A DNA stretch of 64,000 nt from positions 49,414 through 113,413 of the forward strand of contig NZ_MVIW01000004.1 in NCBI RefSeq assembly GCF_002072185.1, given 5' to 3'. Of the stretch, positions 26,663 through 35,296 are shown piece after piece. The first letter of the stretch is position 1. Each line of letters begins with the position of its first letter. The DNA is from Actinomyces denticolens (GTDB taxonomy: Bacteria > Actinomycetota > Actinomycetes > Actinomycetales > Actinomycetaceae). Under the pieces are notes generated by a model. It was not told the DNA's origin, ran no database searches, and was given only the letters and a program-made list of their open reading frames with translations. The position numbers and the translations under genes were made by a program.

Positions 26663-28636
26663 TCAGCGCCTCCGCAGGACGTTGCCGAGGACGGAGCGCA
26701 CGATCTGGCGGCCGACGGAGCCGATCGTCTTCTCGATCTCCCGGTGGCGGCGCTCAGCGGCCCGCTCCGCGGCCAGGCGCTGGCGCTCGGCCTCCTTCTC
26801 CGCCTGCCGCTGCAACTTCTCCAGCTCCTTGGCCTGGCGCTCAGCCTCCTTCTGCGCGGCCTTCTGAGCCGCTGCCTCCGCGCGCTCCGCCGCCTTCGCG
26901 GCAGCGGCCTCGGCCTTCGCCCGCTCCTTCTCTTCAGCAGCGGCGGCCTTCTCGGCAGCCACGCGCGCCTCCTCAGCCGCAACCGCGGCGGCCGCTTCCT
27001 CGGACTCAGCAGCGATCCGCTTCTCTAACAACTCATAGGCCGACTCGTTGTCCACCACGGTGCTGTACTTGCCGGCCAGCGGCGAGCCGGAGAGCAGCGA
27101 CTGCACCGTCGACTCCTGCCCGGCGCCCATCACCGAGGCCGGGGCGTCCACCACCACGGCCGTCACCGGGGCCGGGCGACCCTTCTCATCGAGCACCGAC
27201 ACCACCGCCTGGCCCGTCCCCAACGAGGTGAGCACCTTGGCCAGGTCCAGCGGCGAGGTCGGGAAGGTCGAGACCGCCTTCTTCAAGTTCGCGGCGTCGT
27301 CGGGAGTATGCGCGCGCAAAGCGTGCTGCACCCGCGATCCCAGCTGAGCCAGCACCTCATTGGGCACATCCGTGGGCGACTGGGTGATGAACACGATGCC
27401 TACGCCCTTGGAGCGGATGAGCCGGACCGTGCGAGTGACGGCCTCCATGAACGCCTTCGTCGCATCCGCGAACAGCAGGTGCGCCTCGTCGAAGAAGAAC
27501 ACCATCTTCGGCTTGTCCAAGTCCCCGACCTCCGGTAGCACCTCGAACAACTCGCCCAGCAGCCACATGAGGAACGTGGAGAACAGCGTGCCCTGGGACT
27601 GGATGTCCTCCAGCTCCAAGGAGGAGACAATGCCGCGGCCATCGGAGGACACTCGCATGAGGTCCTGCACGGTCAGGCCCGGCTCGCCGAAGAACGCGTC
27701 CCCGCCACTGGCCTCCAGGGCCGCCAACTCCCGCAGGATGACCCCCGCCGTCGCCTCCGAGACGCCACCGATGGTCTTGAGCTCGGCCTTGCCCGCGTCG
27801 GTGTTCACCAGGTAGTTGATGACCGCCCTCAGGTCCTTCAGGTCCAGCAGCGCCATCCCCTGCGAATCGGCCCAGTGAAAGACGAGCTGCAGGGCGGAGG
27901 TCTGCGTCTCGTTGAGGCGCAGGACGCGCGCCAGCAGCACCGGGCCGAACTCCGTGATCGTCGTGCGGATCGGGGTGCCCTTGCCCTGGCCCCCCAGGCT
28001 GAACAACTCCATCGGGAACGACGCCGGCTTCCAGTCCTGACCCGTCGACGCCGTGCGCGACTCCAGCTTCGGGCTCGTGGCCCCCGGCTCGGCCATGCCC
28101 GTGAGATCGCCCTTGATGTCGGAGAGGAACACGGGCACCCCCGCCGAGCTCAGCCCCTCGGCCAGCAGTTGCAGGGTGCGGGTCTTGCCCGTGCCCGTGG
28201 CGCCGGCCACCAGCGCGTGGCGGTTGAGCAGCGCCATGGGAATGCCCACGCGCACACCCTTGACAGGGGCCGGGTCGCCTGATGGCGGGGCCGTCTCCAG
28301 GTAGGTGCCCACGGGGAGCATGTGCCCGTCGAAGGCGTAGCCGTCGCGCACCTGAGCCGCGTAGCCCTCCGGCTCGGTCGGCGACGGCGCTGCGGGAGCC
28401 TCGGCCGGGGCATCGGAGACGGCCTGCTCAGCGGCCGAATCGGGCTCAGCGGGCTTGTCCTCCGTCTTCTCCTCGGTGCGATCAGCCGGTGCGTCCTCGG
28501 ACGCCTCCTGAACGGCACCGCTGGCCATGGCGGCCTCGAGGGCGGCCTGGGCGGCAGCGGCCTTCGCGGCGGCGGCCTCGGCGGCGGCCTGCGCGGCCTC
28601 GGCCTTGAGACGAGCAATGTCAGGCGTGTCAGTCAT
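26663..28636 (-). CDS. HerA-like / DUF853 ATPase
   Basis: A 657-aa P-loop ATPase of the HerA-FtsK group found widely in bacteria as a single gene. Layout: Ala/Glu-rich coiled helix (10-45), acidic linker, Walker A GATGTGKT (145-152), DIKGDLTGM, Walker B FFFDEAHLLF, ITQSPTDVP sensor-like region, then a long Ala/Glu/Lys/Arg coiled coil (about 540-645) ending in an Arg-rich tip. It is probably a hexameric DNA or protein translocase, but its role is unknown; no NurA nuclease is nearby. The start at 28636 is set by TACCAT exactly 6 nt upstream (leaderless). Confidence 0.86.
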   Translation of the reverse strand: MTDTPDIARLKAEAAQAAAEAAAAKAAAAQAALEAAMASGAVQEASEDAPADRTEEKTEDKPAEPDSAAEQAVSDAPAEAPAAPSPTEPEGYAAQVRDGYAFDGHMLPVGTYLETAPPSGDPAPVKGVRVGIPMALLNRHALVAGATGTGKTRTLQLLAEGLSSAGVPVFLSDIKGDLTGMAEPGATSPKLESRTASTGQDWKPASFPMELFSLGGQGKGTPIRTTITEFGPVLLARVLRLNETQTSALQLVFHWADSQGMALLDLKDLRAVINYLVNTDAGKAELKTIGGVSEATAGVILRELAALEASGGDAFFGEPGLTVQDLMRVSSDGRGIVSSLELEDIQSQGTLFSTFLMWLLGELFEVLPEVGDLDKPKMVFFFDEAHLLFADATKAFMEAVTRTVRLIRSKGVGIVFITQSPTDVPNEVLAQLGSRVQHALRAHTPDDAANLKKAVSTFPTSPLDLAKVLTSLGTGQAVVSVLDEKGRPAPVTAVVVDAPASVMGAGQESTVQSLLSGSPLAGKYSTVVDNESAYELLEKRIAAESEEAAAAVAAEEARVAAEKAAAAEEKERAKAEAAAAKAAERAEAAAQKAAQKEAERQAKELEKLQRQAEKEAERQRLAAERAAERRHREIEKTIGSVGRQIVRSVLGNVLRRR

Positions 28637-28642
28637 GGCGCC

Positions 28643-28648
28643 ATGGTA
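28643..28648 (-). promoter_or_regulatory. Leaderless -10 element of the HerA-like gene
   Basis: TACCAT on the minus strand, 6 nt before the ATG; no ribosome site. Confidence 0.55.
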
Positions 28649-28715
28649 GAGGGGAGAGCCCGGAAAACGCTGGCGCATACGGCTCTGAGTCTCTGACGGC
28701 GCGGCCGGGCACGGC

Positions 28716-28721
28716 TATCGT
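28716..28721 (+). promoter_or_regulatory. Leaderless -10 element of the degV-like gene
   Basis: TATCGT, 6 nt before the ATG at 28728. It is divergent from the HerA-like promoter, about 70 bp away. Confidence 0.55.
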
Positions 28722-28727
28722 CGGAGC

Positions 28728-29642
28728 ATGAGCCTCGCCGTTGTCACGGACTCCTCATCCTGCCTGCCGACCGATCTCGCGCGCGCCTGCGGCATCGGCG
28801 TCGTCCCCCTGCACGCCACCACGGGGGACGGGAACCGGCCTGGTAGCACATCCCGACCAAGTCTCGACGAGCTCGCCCACGCCTACGCCCACGCCGCGGA
28901 AGGCGCAGACGAGGTCCTCGCCCTCCACCTGACAGCCTCCCTGTCCGGCACTGTCGACGCCGCCACGCGCGCAGCCGACTCCATCAATCAGGCCCTCGGC
29001 CGACGGGTCGTCACCGTGCTCGACTCCGGCACCACCGGCGGCGCGCTCGGGCAGGCCGCCATCGCCGCCAGTGGTGCCGCCACCGCGGACGACGGCGTCG
29101 AGCGCGCCCGCGACCTCGTCTCCCGCAGCACCGTCCTCCTCCTCGTGGACGACCTCGCCCACCTGCGCCACGGCGGGCGCCTCGACCGCCGCACCGCCCT
29201 GCTCGGCGGAGCCCTCGGCGTGCGCCCCATCCTGCGCGTCACCGCCGACGGGATCCGCCCCGTCGAAGCCGTGCGCGGTGCCAAACGGGCGCGCGCCCGA
29301 CTGGCCGAACTCGCCGCCGGCCTCGCCTCCCAGAGCGCCGGTGCCATCGGCCGGACCAGCCTCATCATCCACGCCGACGACGGCCCGGCGGGTCGTGCCC
29401 TGATCGACGGCATCGCCGCGGGCGCCCCCGGGGAGGAGCCCAATGGGCCCACTGGAGCGGACACCGCCGCGCCCGAGGCTGAGCGCCAGGCGACGCCACG
29501 GGTCGGTGGATGGACCGAGGAACCGGCGCGTTGCTGGCCCTTCGACCCGGCCCTCGCGGTGCACGTCGGCCCCGGGGCGCTCGGCTGCGTCATCATCTCG
29601 CCCGGCGGCCGGGGAACCACAGGCCCCGCCCTGCGTACCTGA
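28728..29642 (+). CDS. DegV family fatty-acid-binding protein
   Basis: A 304-aa protein of the DegV (FakB-type) family that binds a fatty acid for phosphorylation by a kinase such as FakA. Seen: N-terminal LAVVTDSSSCLP, the LHLTASLSGTVDAA motif and VLDSGTTGGALGQAA, then LVDDLAHLRHGGRLDRRTALLGGALGVRPIL, all family hallmarks. The last 60 residues are variable and include a Pro/Gly/Glu-rich insertion. The comEA gene follows after 59 nt, a neighbour pair often seen in actinobacteria. Confidence 0.9.
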   Translation: MSLAVVTDSSSCLPTDLARACGIGVVPLHATTGDGNRPGSTSRPSLDELAHAYAHAAEGADEVLALHLTASLSGTVDAATRAADSINQALGRRVVTVLDSGTTGGALGQAAIAASGAATADDGVERARDLVSRSTVLLLVDDLAHLRHGGRLDRRTALLGGALGVRPILRVTADGIRPVEAVRGAKRARARLAELAAGLASQSAGAIGRTSLIIHADDGPAGRALIDGIAAGAPGEEPNGPTGADTAAPEAERQATPRVGGWTEEPARCWPFDPALAVHVGPGALGCVIISPGGRGTTGPALRT

Positions 29643-29688
29643 GATCGCCCTCTTCACAGGCGCCCTGCGAGACAACTCCCGCGCTCCT

Positions 29689-29694
29689 TAACCT
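29689..29694 (+). promoter_or_regulatory. Leaderless -10 element of comEA
   Basis: TAACCT ends 7 nt before the ATG. TTGGAGA lies in between but is too near the start to serve well as a ribosome site. Confidence 0.45.
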
Positions 29695-29701
29695 TGGAGA
29701 C

Positions 29702-30511
29702 ATGAGCGGCAGGCGCATCGCAGGCGGGCGGGCCCCGCGCAAACGACCCCTCGAGGACTACGTGCGCATCGCCTGCACCGCCGACCCCCAGGATCCGCCC
29801 ATCAGACCCCGACGGGCCGCCATCACGCCGCGCGCCGCCATCGCCGGAGGCATTCTCATCATCGCCCTCGCCCTCCTCCTCGCCATCCGCTCCGTCCTCG
29901 TCTCCGCCGATACGACCTCGCGCGCCCCCGCACTCACGGCGGGCACGACCGGCAGCCCGGGCGCCGCCGGCGCGGCGAGCCCCACGAACACCCCTTCCGA
30001 CCCGGCGACCACTGGGGAAGGTACCGCCGGGCCGGTGGGCAGCGGTGCGGCGGGTAGCGCCGTCGTCCACGTCACCGGCGCGGTGACCGCTCCCGGCGTC
30101 GTCACACTCCCGGCAGACGCACGCGTCACCGACGCCCTCAACGCCGCTGGCGGGGCCGCCCCTGACGCCGATGTGGAGCAGCTCAACCTCGCGCGCGTCG
30201 TCGTCGATGGCGAGCAGATCCGAGTACCTCGTCAGGGTGAGACGCTGCCACCCGCCGCGCCCGGAGCCACCGGGACATCCGCCGCCGGGGCGGGCGCGGG
30301 CCGAGACAGCGGTGGTAGCGGGCAGATCAACATCAACACCGCCGACGCCGCGGTGCTCGAGGCCCTCCCCGGTGTCGGTCCGGCCCTGGCCAAGCGGATC
30401 GTCGACTACCGCGCCGAGCACGGCCCCTTCGCCACCGTCGACGCCCTCACCGATGTCCCCGGCATCGGCCAGGCCAAGCTCGAGGCACTCCGAGGAGCGG
30501 CCACCGTATGA
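29702..30511 (+). CDS. comEA: ComEA-type DNA-binding competence protein
   Basis: Membrane-anchored double-stranded DNA receptor of natural transformation. The 269-aa product has a basic cytoplasmic tail, a membrane segment (about 47-67), a Ser/Thr/Gly/Pro-rich linker, an SLBB domain (VVHVTGAVTAPGVVTLPADARV), and C-terminal helix-hairpin-helix repeats (GQININTADAAVLEALPGVG and TVDALTDVPGIGQAKLEALRG). The stop overlaps the comEC start by 4 nt. Whether the organism is transformable is not shown by these two genes alone. Confidence 0.93.
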   Translation: MSGRRIAGGRAPRKRPLEDYVRIACTADPQDPPIRPRRAAITPRAAIAGGILIIALALLLAIRSVLVSADTTSRAPALTAGTTGSPGAAGAASPTNTPSDPATTGEGTAGPVGSGAAGSAVVHVTGAVTAPGVVTLPADARVTDALNAAGGAAPDADVEQLNLARVVVDGEQIRVPRQGETLPPAAPGATGTSAAGAGAGRDSGGSGQININTADAAVLEALPGVGPALAKRIVDYRAEHGPFATVDALTDVPGIGQAKLEALRGAATV

Positions 30512-32091
30512 GCACCCATCCGGCTGCTGAGCCCGCGGTCCCCGTCCTCGACCTTCGTCTTCTCACGCCCGCCCTGGCGGCTTGGACCTGCGCGTGGGGC
30601 GCCACCGGCCTGACCGGCGCTCGCGCTTGGCAGGCTTCCGCCATCGGGAGCGTCGTCGCCCTCGCGCTTGCGGCAGCGCTCATCGGGCCGGTCGGCCATT
30701 ACCGTCCGCCACGGCACCGCCACGACCCGCGCCCCGGCAACGCGGGCACTGCCTCCGCGGGCCCTGTCGCCGCCGGAGTGTTCCTGACCTGCCTGACGGT
30801 GACGGCCGTGCTCGGCGTTTCCTCAGCGGGCCAATGGGTCCGCGCCCGGGACCCGACAACGCTCGCCGTCGAATCCGGGCGCGTCGTCACCATCGAGGGG
30901 ACCATCAGCGAGCGGCCGCGCGCCACCGCGTCACCGCGCGCCACGACCATCCTGACCGCCCTGGACGAGGTGCGCATCGACGGAGAGCCCTCGCGCCTGG
31001 GCATCCGGGTCCTCGGCGGCGCCCCCTGGCTGGAACAGCCCCTGGGCTCGCGCGTCACCGCGCGAGGCCGGCTCGGGGCCCCGGGGGCGGGTGCCTCCGA
31101 GGGGGCAATCCTCGGGCGGGGGAGCGAGCCCAAGAGGATCGGTGACCCCAGTGGGACCCTGGGCGCCGTCGGCGAGCTGAGAGATGGCCTGTCACGGGCG
31201 ACCGGTCGGGCCGGGGGCAGGGCCCCCGTGCGTTGGATCGGGGGAGAGGACGCCGGTGCCCTGGCGCTCGTGCCCGGGCTGGCCCTTGGCGACGACCATG
31301 CCCTGCCCGGCGACCTGCGAGAGGATATGCGGACCGTCTCGATGACCCATCTGACAGCGGTCTCCGGGCAGCATGTCGTCATCGTGCTCGGACTCGTGCT
31401 CACCGGCCTGGGCGTCCTGCCCAGGCGCTGGCGGGCACTCGCGGGAGGGATCGTCCTCGTCGGCCTCGTCCTTCTCATGCGGCCCAGCGGCTCCGTCCTG
31501 CGCGCGGCCACCATGGGGGCTGTGCTGCTCGTGGGCGTGGCCGCGGGGCGGCGATCGGCGTCCATACCCGCCCTGTGCGGGGGCATGATTGTGCTGCTGC
31601 TCGTCGACCCGTGGCAGTCGCGCGACTACGGCTTCGCCCTGTCCGTGGCGGCCACCGGCGGGATCCTGCTCGGGGCGGGGCCGATCATGGCCGCCCTGTC
31701 CCGCCACCTGCCCCGTTGGGCGGCGGCGCTCATCGCGGTGCCGGTGGCCGCCCAGCTCGCCTGCGCCCCGCTGCTCATCCTCCTCCAGCCGCGGGTGGGG
31801 CTGTGGGCGGTGCCCGCGAATATGATGGCGGCCCCGCCGGTGCCCCTGGCGACGGTGGCGGGGCTGCTTGCCGCCCTCGCGGCGCCGGTGTGGGGATCCG
31901 CCGCTGATTGGCTCGCGCTGCCCGCGCTCGGCTCCTGCGCCTGGCTCGCCGGTGTGGCGCGGTTCTTCGCCGCGCTCCCCGGCGCGACGATCCCCTGGCC
32001 TGGCGGTGTCGGTGGGGCCCTCCTCCTCGCCATGGCCGAGGCGCTTCCCCTCGTCCTTATCCGCCGTCATCGTCATCCCCGTCCCCTATGA
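30508..32091 (+). CDS. comEC: ComEC/Rec2 competence membrane protein (short form)
   Basis: Predicted DNA-uptake channel, 527 aa with about ten hydrophobic segments. It has the N-terminal DUF4131-like soluble part (about 95-200) and the Competence domain (LALVPGLALGDDHALPGDLR, MTHLTAVSGQHVVIVLGL, SRDYGFALSVAATGGILL). It ends soon after the last helix with an Arg/His-rich tail, so the C-terminal metallo-beta-lactamase domain of full-length ComEC (usually 700 aa or more) is absent. No frameshift remnant follows. The start overlaps comEA. A 22-bp-period repeat array begins 10 nt after the stop. Confidence 0.92.
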   Translation: MSTHPAAEPAVPVLDLRLLTPALAAWTCAWGATGLTGARAWQASAIGSVVALALAAALIGPVGHYRPPRHRHDPRPGNAGTASAGPVAAGVFLTCLTVTAVLGVSSAGQWVRARDPTTLAVESGRVVTIEGTISERPRATASPRATTILTALDEVRIDGEPSRLGIRVLGGAPWLEQPLGSRVTARGRLGAPGAGASEGAILGRGSEPKRIGDPSGTLGAVGELRDGLSRATGRAGGRAPVRWIGGEDAGALALVPGLALGDDHALPGDLREDMRTVSMTHLTAVSGQHVVIVLGLVLTGLGVLPRRWRALAGGIVLVGLVLLMRPSGSVLRAATMGAVLLVGVAAGRRSASIPALCGGMIVLLLVDPWQSRDYGFALSVAATGGILLGAGPIMAALSRHLPRWAAALIAVPVAAQLACAPLLILLQPRVGLWAVPANMMAAPPVPLATVAGLLAALAAPVWGSAADWLALPALGSCAWLAGVARFFAALPGATIPWPGGVGGALLLAMAEALPLVLIRRHRHPRPL

Positions 32092-32100
32092 GCGTATGAG

Positions 32101-32180
32101 CGAGACCGGTCGATATGGGCGCCGAGACCGGTCGAAAACGACGTCGAGACCGGTCGAAAACGCTACCGAGACCGGTTCTG
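32101..32180. repeat. Left array: four copies of a 22-bp-period repeat
   Basis: CGAGACCGGTCG-type units start at 32101, 32123, 32145 and 32167, exactly 22 bp apart. The two middle copies share the full 18-mer CGAGACCGGTCGAAAACG; the outer ones diverge at the 3' end. The core GACCGGTC is palindromic. The array lies between comEC and rarA. Inverted copies with the same period lie at 35511-35564. Confidence 0.9.
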
Positions 32181-32254
32181 ACCAGTGAATGAGGTGCCGG
32201 CCCACCCACGCTATTCGGTACGGCAGGCGCGCCGAAGGCGTCGGAGTCCGGTCG

Positions 32255-32260
32255 TAGTCT
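32255..32260 (+). promoter_or_regulatory. Leaderless -10 element of rarA
   Basis: TAGTCT, 7 nt before the ATG at 32268; no ribosome site. Confidence 0.55.
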
Positions 32261-32267
32261 GTGCCTC

Positions 32268-33653
32268 ATGACGCCCTCCGACGAGCCCTCTCTCTTCGAC
32301 GCCGCTGCCGAGGCGGGCGGCCCCGCCGTCAATGACCTCACGCGTCCCCTCGCGGACAGACTGCGCCCGCAGGCGCTGAATGACGTCGTCGGCCAGGACC
32401 ATGTGCTGGGAGCCGATGCCCCGCTTGGGCGGATGGTCGAGCAGGGGCGGCTCTCCTCGATCATCCTGTGGGGACCACCGGGCTGCGGGAAGACGACGAT
32501 CGCACGGCTCCTGGCCGCGAGCACCGGGCTCGTCTTCGAGCAGGTCTCCGCCACGTTCTCCGGGGTGGCGGACCTGCGGAGGGTTTTCAGTGCCGCCTCG
32601 AAGCGCCGTCAGATCGGCCAGGGAACACTGCTCTTCGTCGATGAGATCCACCGCTTCAACCGGGCCCAGCAGGACTCCTTCCTGCCCTACGTCGAGGACG
32701 GTACGGTCGTGCTCGTAGGAGCGACCACCGAGAATCCGAGTTTCGAGCTCAACGGGGCGCTGCTCTCACGCTGCCAGGTCCTGGTCCTCTCCCGGCTGTC
32801 CGAGGAAGCTCTCAACGAGCTCCTCGTGCGTGTCGAGCGGCTGGTCGGCCGCGAGCTCCCGTTGACAGGCCCTGCTCGCTCCGCGCTTATCGCCATGGCC
32901 GACGGCGACGGCCGATACCTGCTGGGCATGGTCGAGCAGGTCCTCGCGGCGGTGAGAGGAACCGGCGACGGCGGCTCTGGAGGACTGCTTGACGCGCAGG
33001 ACCTGGCCGATATCGTCGCCTCACGGGCTCCTCTTTACGACAAGACCTCCGAGGAGCACTACAACCTCATTTCCGCGCTGCATAAGTCGATGCGCGGTAG
33101 TGATCCGGACGCCGCTCTCTACTGGGTGAGCCGCATGCTGCTCGGCGGGGAGGATCCGCTGTTCATCGCCCGGCGGCTCGTCCGCTTCGCCAGTGAGGAC
33201 GTGGGGATGGCGGACCCGGGTGCCTTGCAGATGGCTCTCGCCACCTGGGACACCTATGAGCGGCTCGGCTCTCCCGAGGGGGAGCTCGCGATAGCGCAAG
33301 CGGTGGTGTACTTGGCGACGGCTCCGAAATCCATCAGCGTATACCGAGGATTCAACAGAGCCTGGAAGCAGGCGAAGCGCACAGGCTCCCTCATGCCGCC
33401 GGCTCATATTCTCAACGCGCCAACCCGTCTCATGAAGGAATTGGGTTACGGAGAGGGGTACCAGTACGATCCGGATACTCCCGACGGGTTCTCTGGCGCG
33501 GATTATTTTCCCGATGGATATCCTGATCCGAAGGATCGTGAGACATTCTACGAGCCCACCGATCGTGGTTATGAGAAGCGCATCCGCGAGCGACTCGCGT
33601 ATTGGGGTGATCTTCGCTCCAATAAGCGTGGGGGTGGTGGTGTGCCCTCGTGA
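32268..33653 (+). CDS. rarA: Replication-associated recombination protein A (RarA/MgsA)
   Basis: AAA+ ATPase related to clamp loaders that acts at stalled forks. The 461-aa protein shows RPLADRLRPQALNDVVGQDH, Walker A GPPGCGKTT (69-77), Walker B LLFVDEIHRFN, sensor GATTENPSFELN, and the MgsA C-terminal domain (SALHKSMRGSDPDAALYWVSRML, then SVYRGFNRAWKQAKRTGSLM). The last 300 bp are visibly less GC-rich than the surroundings. In many actinobacteria comEC is followed by holA; here rarA follows instead, behind the repeat array. Confidence 0.94.
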   Translation: MTPSDEPSLFDAAAEAGGPAVNDLTRPLADRLRPQALNDVVGQDHVLGADAPLGRMVEQGRLSSIILWGPPGCGKTTIARLLAASTGLVFEQVSATFSGVADLRRVFSAASKRRQIGQGTLLFVDEIHRFNRAQQDSFLPYVEDGTVVLVGATTENPSFELNGALLSRCQVLVLSRLSEEALNELLVRVERLVGRELPLTGPARSALIAMADGDGRYLLGMVEQVLAAVRGTGDGGSGGLLDAQDLADIVASRAPLYDKTSEEHYNLISALHKSMRGSDPDAALYWVSRMLLGGEDPLFIARRLVRFASEDVGMADPGALQMALATWDTYERLGSPEGELAIAQAVVYLATAPKSISVYRGFNRAWKQAKRTGSLMPPAHILNAPTRLMKELGYGEGYQYDPDTPDGFSGADYFPDGYPDPKDRETFYEPTDRGYEKRIRERLAYWGDLRSNKRGGGGVPS

Positions 33654-33689
33654 TCTAGATCGCTCTCGTCGAGGCCGGTTGGTGGTGGG

Positions 33690-34529
33690 TTAGTGGTTGT
33701 GGTGTTCTTGGGCGTCGTCGGTGAGGTAGGGGATGAGGCGTTGGATGGTTAGGGGTGGGGCGGTTTGGGTGGTGGTGATGTAGCCGGTGACGGGCCGCCA
33801 TTCGGTGGCGTCGGTGGGGCGGAAGCGGGCGGTCCAGGTGGTGGTCAGGGTGATGGTGACCTCGGTGGTGGTGGTGTATTGGTGGGTGATGGTGTGGTTG
33901 GGGTAGGGGTGTCCGGGGTCGGTGGTGGTTGTGGTGGTTCCGTCTCCCCAGTTCCAGGTGTAGGTGGTGGGGGTGGCCTCGACGTCGATGCTGGTGCCTC
34001 CGACGGTGGTGGTCAGGGCCTGGGTGGCGGGGTTGGTGTGGGCGATCAGGGGCATGTGGAGCAGGATGGTGGTCCCGGGTGGTTGGAGGGTGATGCCTGA
34101 GCCGTTGATGATGAGGGTGGCTATGTCGTGGGAGGTGAGGGTGATGGGTGCGGGGGCCGGGGCGGCGGCGGGGGCTGTGGGGCTGTCGTCGTTCAGCTGG
34201 GCGCAGTGACCCGTTTTGCTGACATCGCTGATCTCCTCCACCCAGCACGTCCAGCGTCCTCCGCCTGGGCTGCCTTGAGGCGATGCCGCTGCTACTGCGA
34301 CAGCGTTGGATGAACCTTCTGGCGCGTTTGCCGAGGCTCCTGAAGGTGGGCCCGCCTGGACCGGGACCTCCTCGACTGTCACCGCATCGAGGTCAACCGT
34401 TCGATCCGAAGCCCTGCCGACAATCTCCCGTTCTGAACTGGCGTCGTCTAACGCTGCCGCCGAAGCGTTTGCCGAGCAAATCGAAAGAGTGCCGCAAACA
34501 AGTAGCGCGACAATAGGAGATTGTCTCAT
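33690..34529 (-). CDS. Secreted protein with PKD-like domain
   Basis: A 279-aa exported protein: signal peptide MRQSPIVALLVCGTLSICSANASA, a low-complexity region to about residue 130 with one Cys pair (TCWVEEISDVSKTGHC), then a Thr/His-rich beta domain with the PKD hallmark WNWGDG (192-197) followed by a HQYTTTTEVTITLTTTW strand pattern. PKD domains act as extracellular spacers or carbohydrate-binding modules. The coding strand is strongly C/A-rich (ACC and CAC codons), unlike neighbours. The start overlaps the stop of the upstream lipoprotein gene (ATGA), so the two form an operon. Confidence 0.8.
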   Translation of the reverse strand: MRQSPIVALLVCGTLSICSANASAAALDDASSEREIVGRASDRTVDLDAVTVEEVPVQAGPPSGASANAPEGSSNAVAVAAASPQGSPGGGRWTCWVEEISDVSKTGHCAQLNDDSPTAPAAAPAPAPITLTSHDIATLIINGSGITLQPPGTTILLHMPLIAHTNPATQALTTTVGGTSIDVEATPTTYTWNWGDGTTTTTTDPGHPYPNHTITHQYTTTTEVTITLTTTWTARFRPTDATEWRPVTGYITTTQTAPPLTIQRLIPYLTDDAQEHHNH

Positions 34530-35296
34530 TTTTCAACCGCCACGCCTCGAATGTGCCAACTGCCGTCGTAGTACCGTGCGGCTATTACAATATTAATGTT
34601 CTCCTCGCTGTTATCAATAACCTCGCCTTTACTGTCGATCGATGTTGATGCCGATGCGATCATAGTCCCTTCGATTCTTGAGTACTGCTTGCCTTCGCCT
34701 GGAGGCGCGTAACTGATGTTCGTGAGGCTGATTTCCCAGGGGTTGGCCCAGCCTCCGTCTTGGTGGAGTTTGGTGGCGTCGTCGATGGTGGATTGGCAGA
34801 AGACGCAGCCCTCCTCGCTCATGGCGGCCAGGTCGGTGGTGTCTCCGGTGATGAAGGCGTAGCGGTAGAGCTGGAGGAAGTAGGCGGCGGCGTTGACGGC
34901 GCCTTCCTCGGTGTTCTGACTGGCCGCTTCGGGCTTAGCGGGCTTGGGCTCGGCCAGGGCGGTGGCTCTTTGGGCGGCCAGCTCTGGGCTGAGCGCCGCC
35001 GGCGCGCTGGCGGTGGGCGTTCCAGTGGTGCTGGCGGGGGCGGTGGCCATGAACTGGGTGGGCAGTGTCCCGCTGGCCTCGGATGGGGGTGTCTCCTTGG
35101 CGCAGGCGGTCAGGAGTGTCGGGCTCAGGGCGCAGCAGGCCGCCAGCACAAGGGCGACCGGGTGCGCCCAGCGGCCACCCAGCGCCACGATGCCCTGCCG
35201 CCATCGGCCGGGTGGCCGAGCGTCAGCGCGGTGGTGCTGTTGCGGCGCGGTGGTGCCGAGGCAGTGGGACGGGGCGCGGGGTGGCGTGGGAGCCAT
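34526..35296 (-). CDS. DUF6318-like lipoprotein
   Basis: A 256-aa predicted lipoprotein. The lipobox is LLTAC (Cys65 from this start), followed by a Thr/Ala/Pro linker and a C-terminal domain (about 145-256) with YRYAFITGDTTDLAAMSEEG and a CVFC pair, then WHIRGV near the end; this matches my recollection of DUF6318 proteins of Actinomyces relatives. From the ATG at 35296 the signal peptide has a long N-region; a GTG at 35188 would give a more usual lipoprotein signal, so the start is uncertain. Parts of the gene (34560-34700) are clearly less GC-rich than the rest of the window. Confidence 0.72.
   Translation of the reverse strand: MAPTPPRAPSHCLGTTAPQQHHRADARPPGRWRQGIVALGGRWAHPVALVLAACCALSPTLLTACAKETPPSEASGTLPTQFMATAPASTTGTPTASAPAALSPELAAQRATALAEPKPAKPEAASQNTEEGAVNAAAYFLQLYRYAFITGDTTDLAAMSEEGCVFCQSTIDDATKLHQDGGWANPWEISLTNISYAPPGEGKQYSRIEGTMIASASTSIDSKGEVIDNSEENINIVIAARYYDGSWHIRGVAVEK

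Noticed and set aside
32101..32180. CRISPR array
   Set aside because: Units are only 22 bp apart with 18 conserved bases and 4-bp gaps; no spacers and no cas genes.
33655..34248. His/Pro-rich 197-codon minus frame overlapping the PKD-like gene
   Set aside because: The overlapping frame at 33690-34529 has a signal peptide, the WNWGDG motif and coupling to the upstream gene; the His/Pro frame is its shadow.
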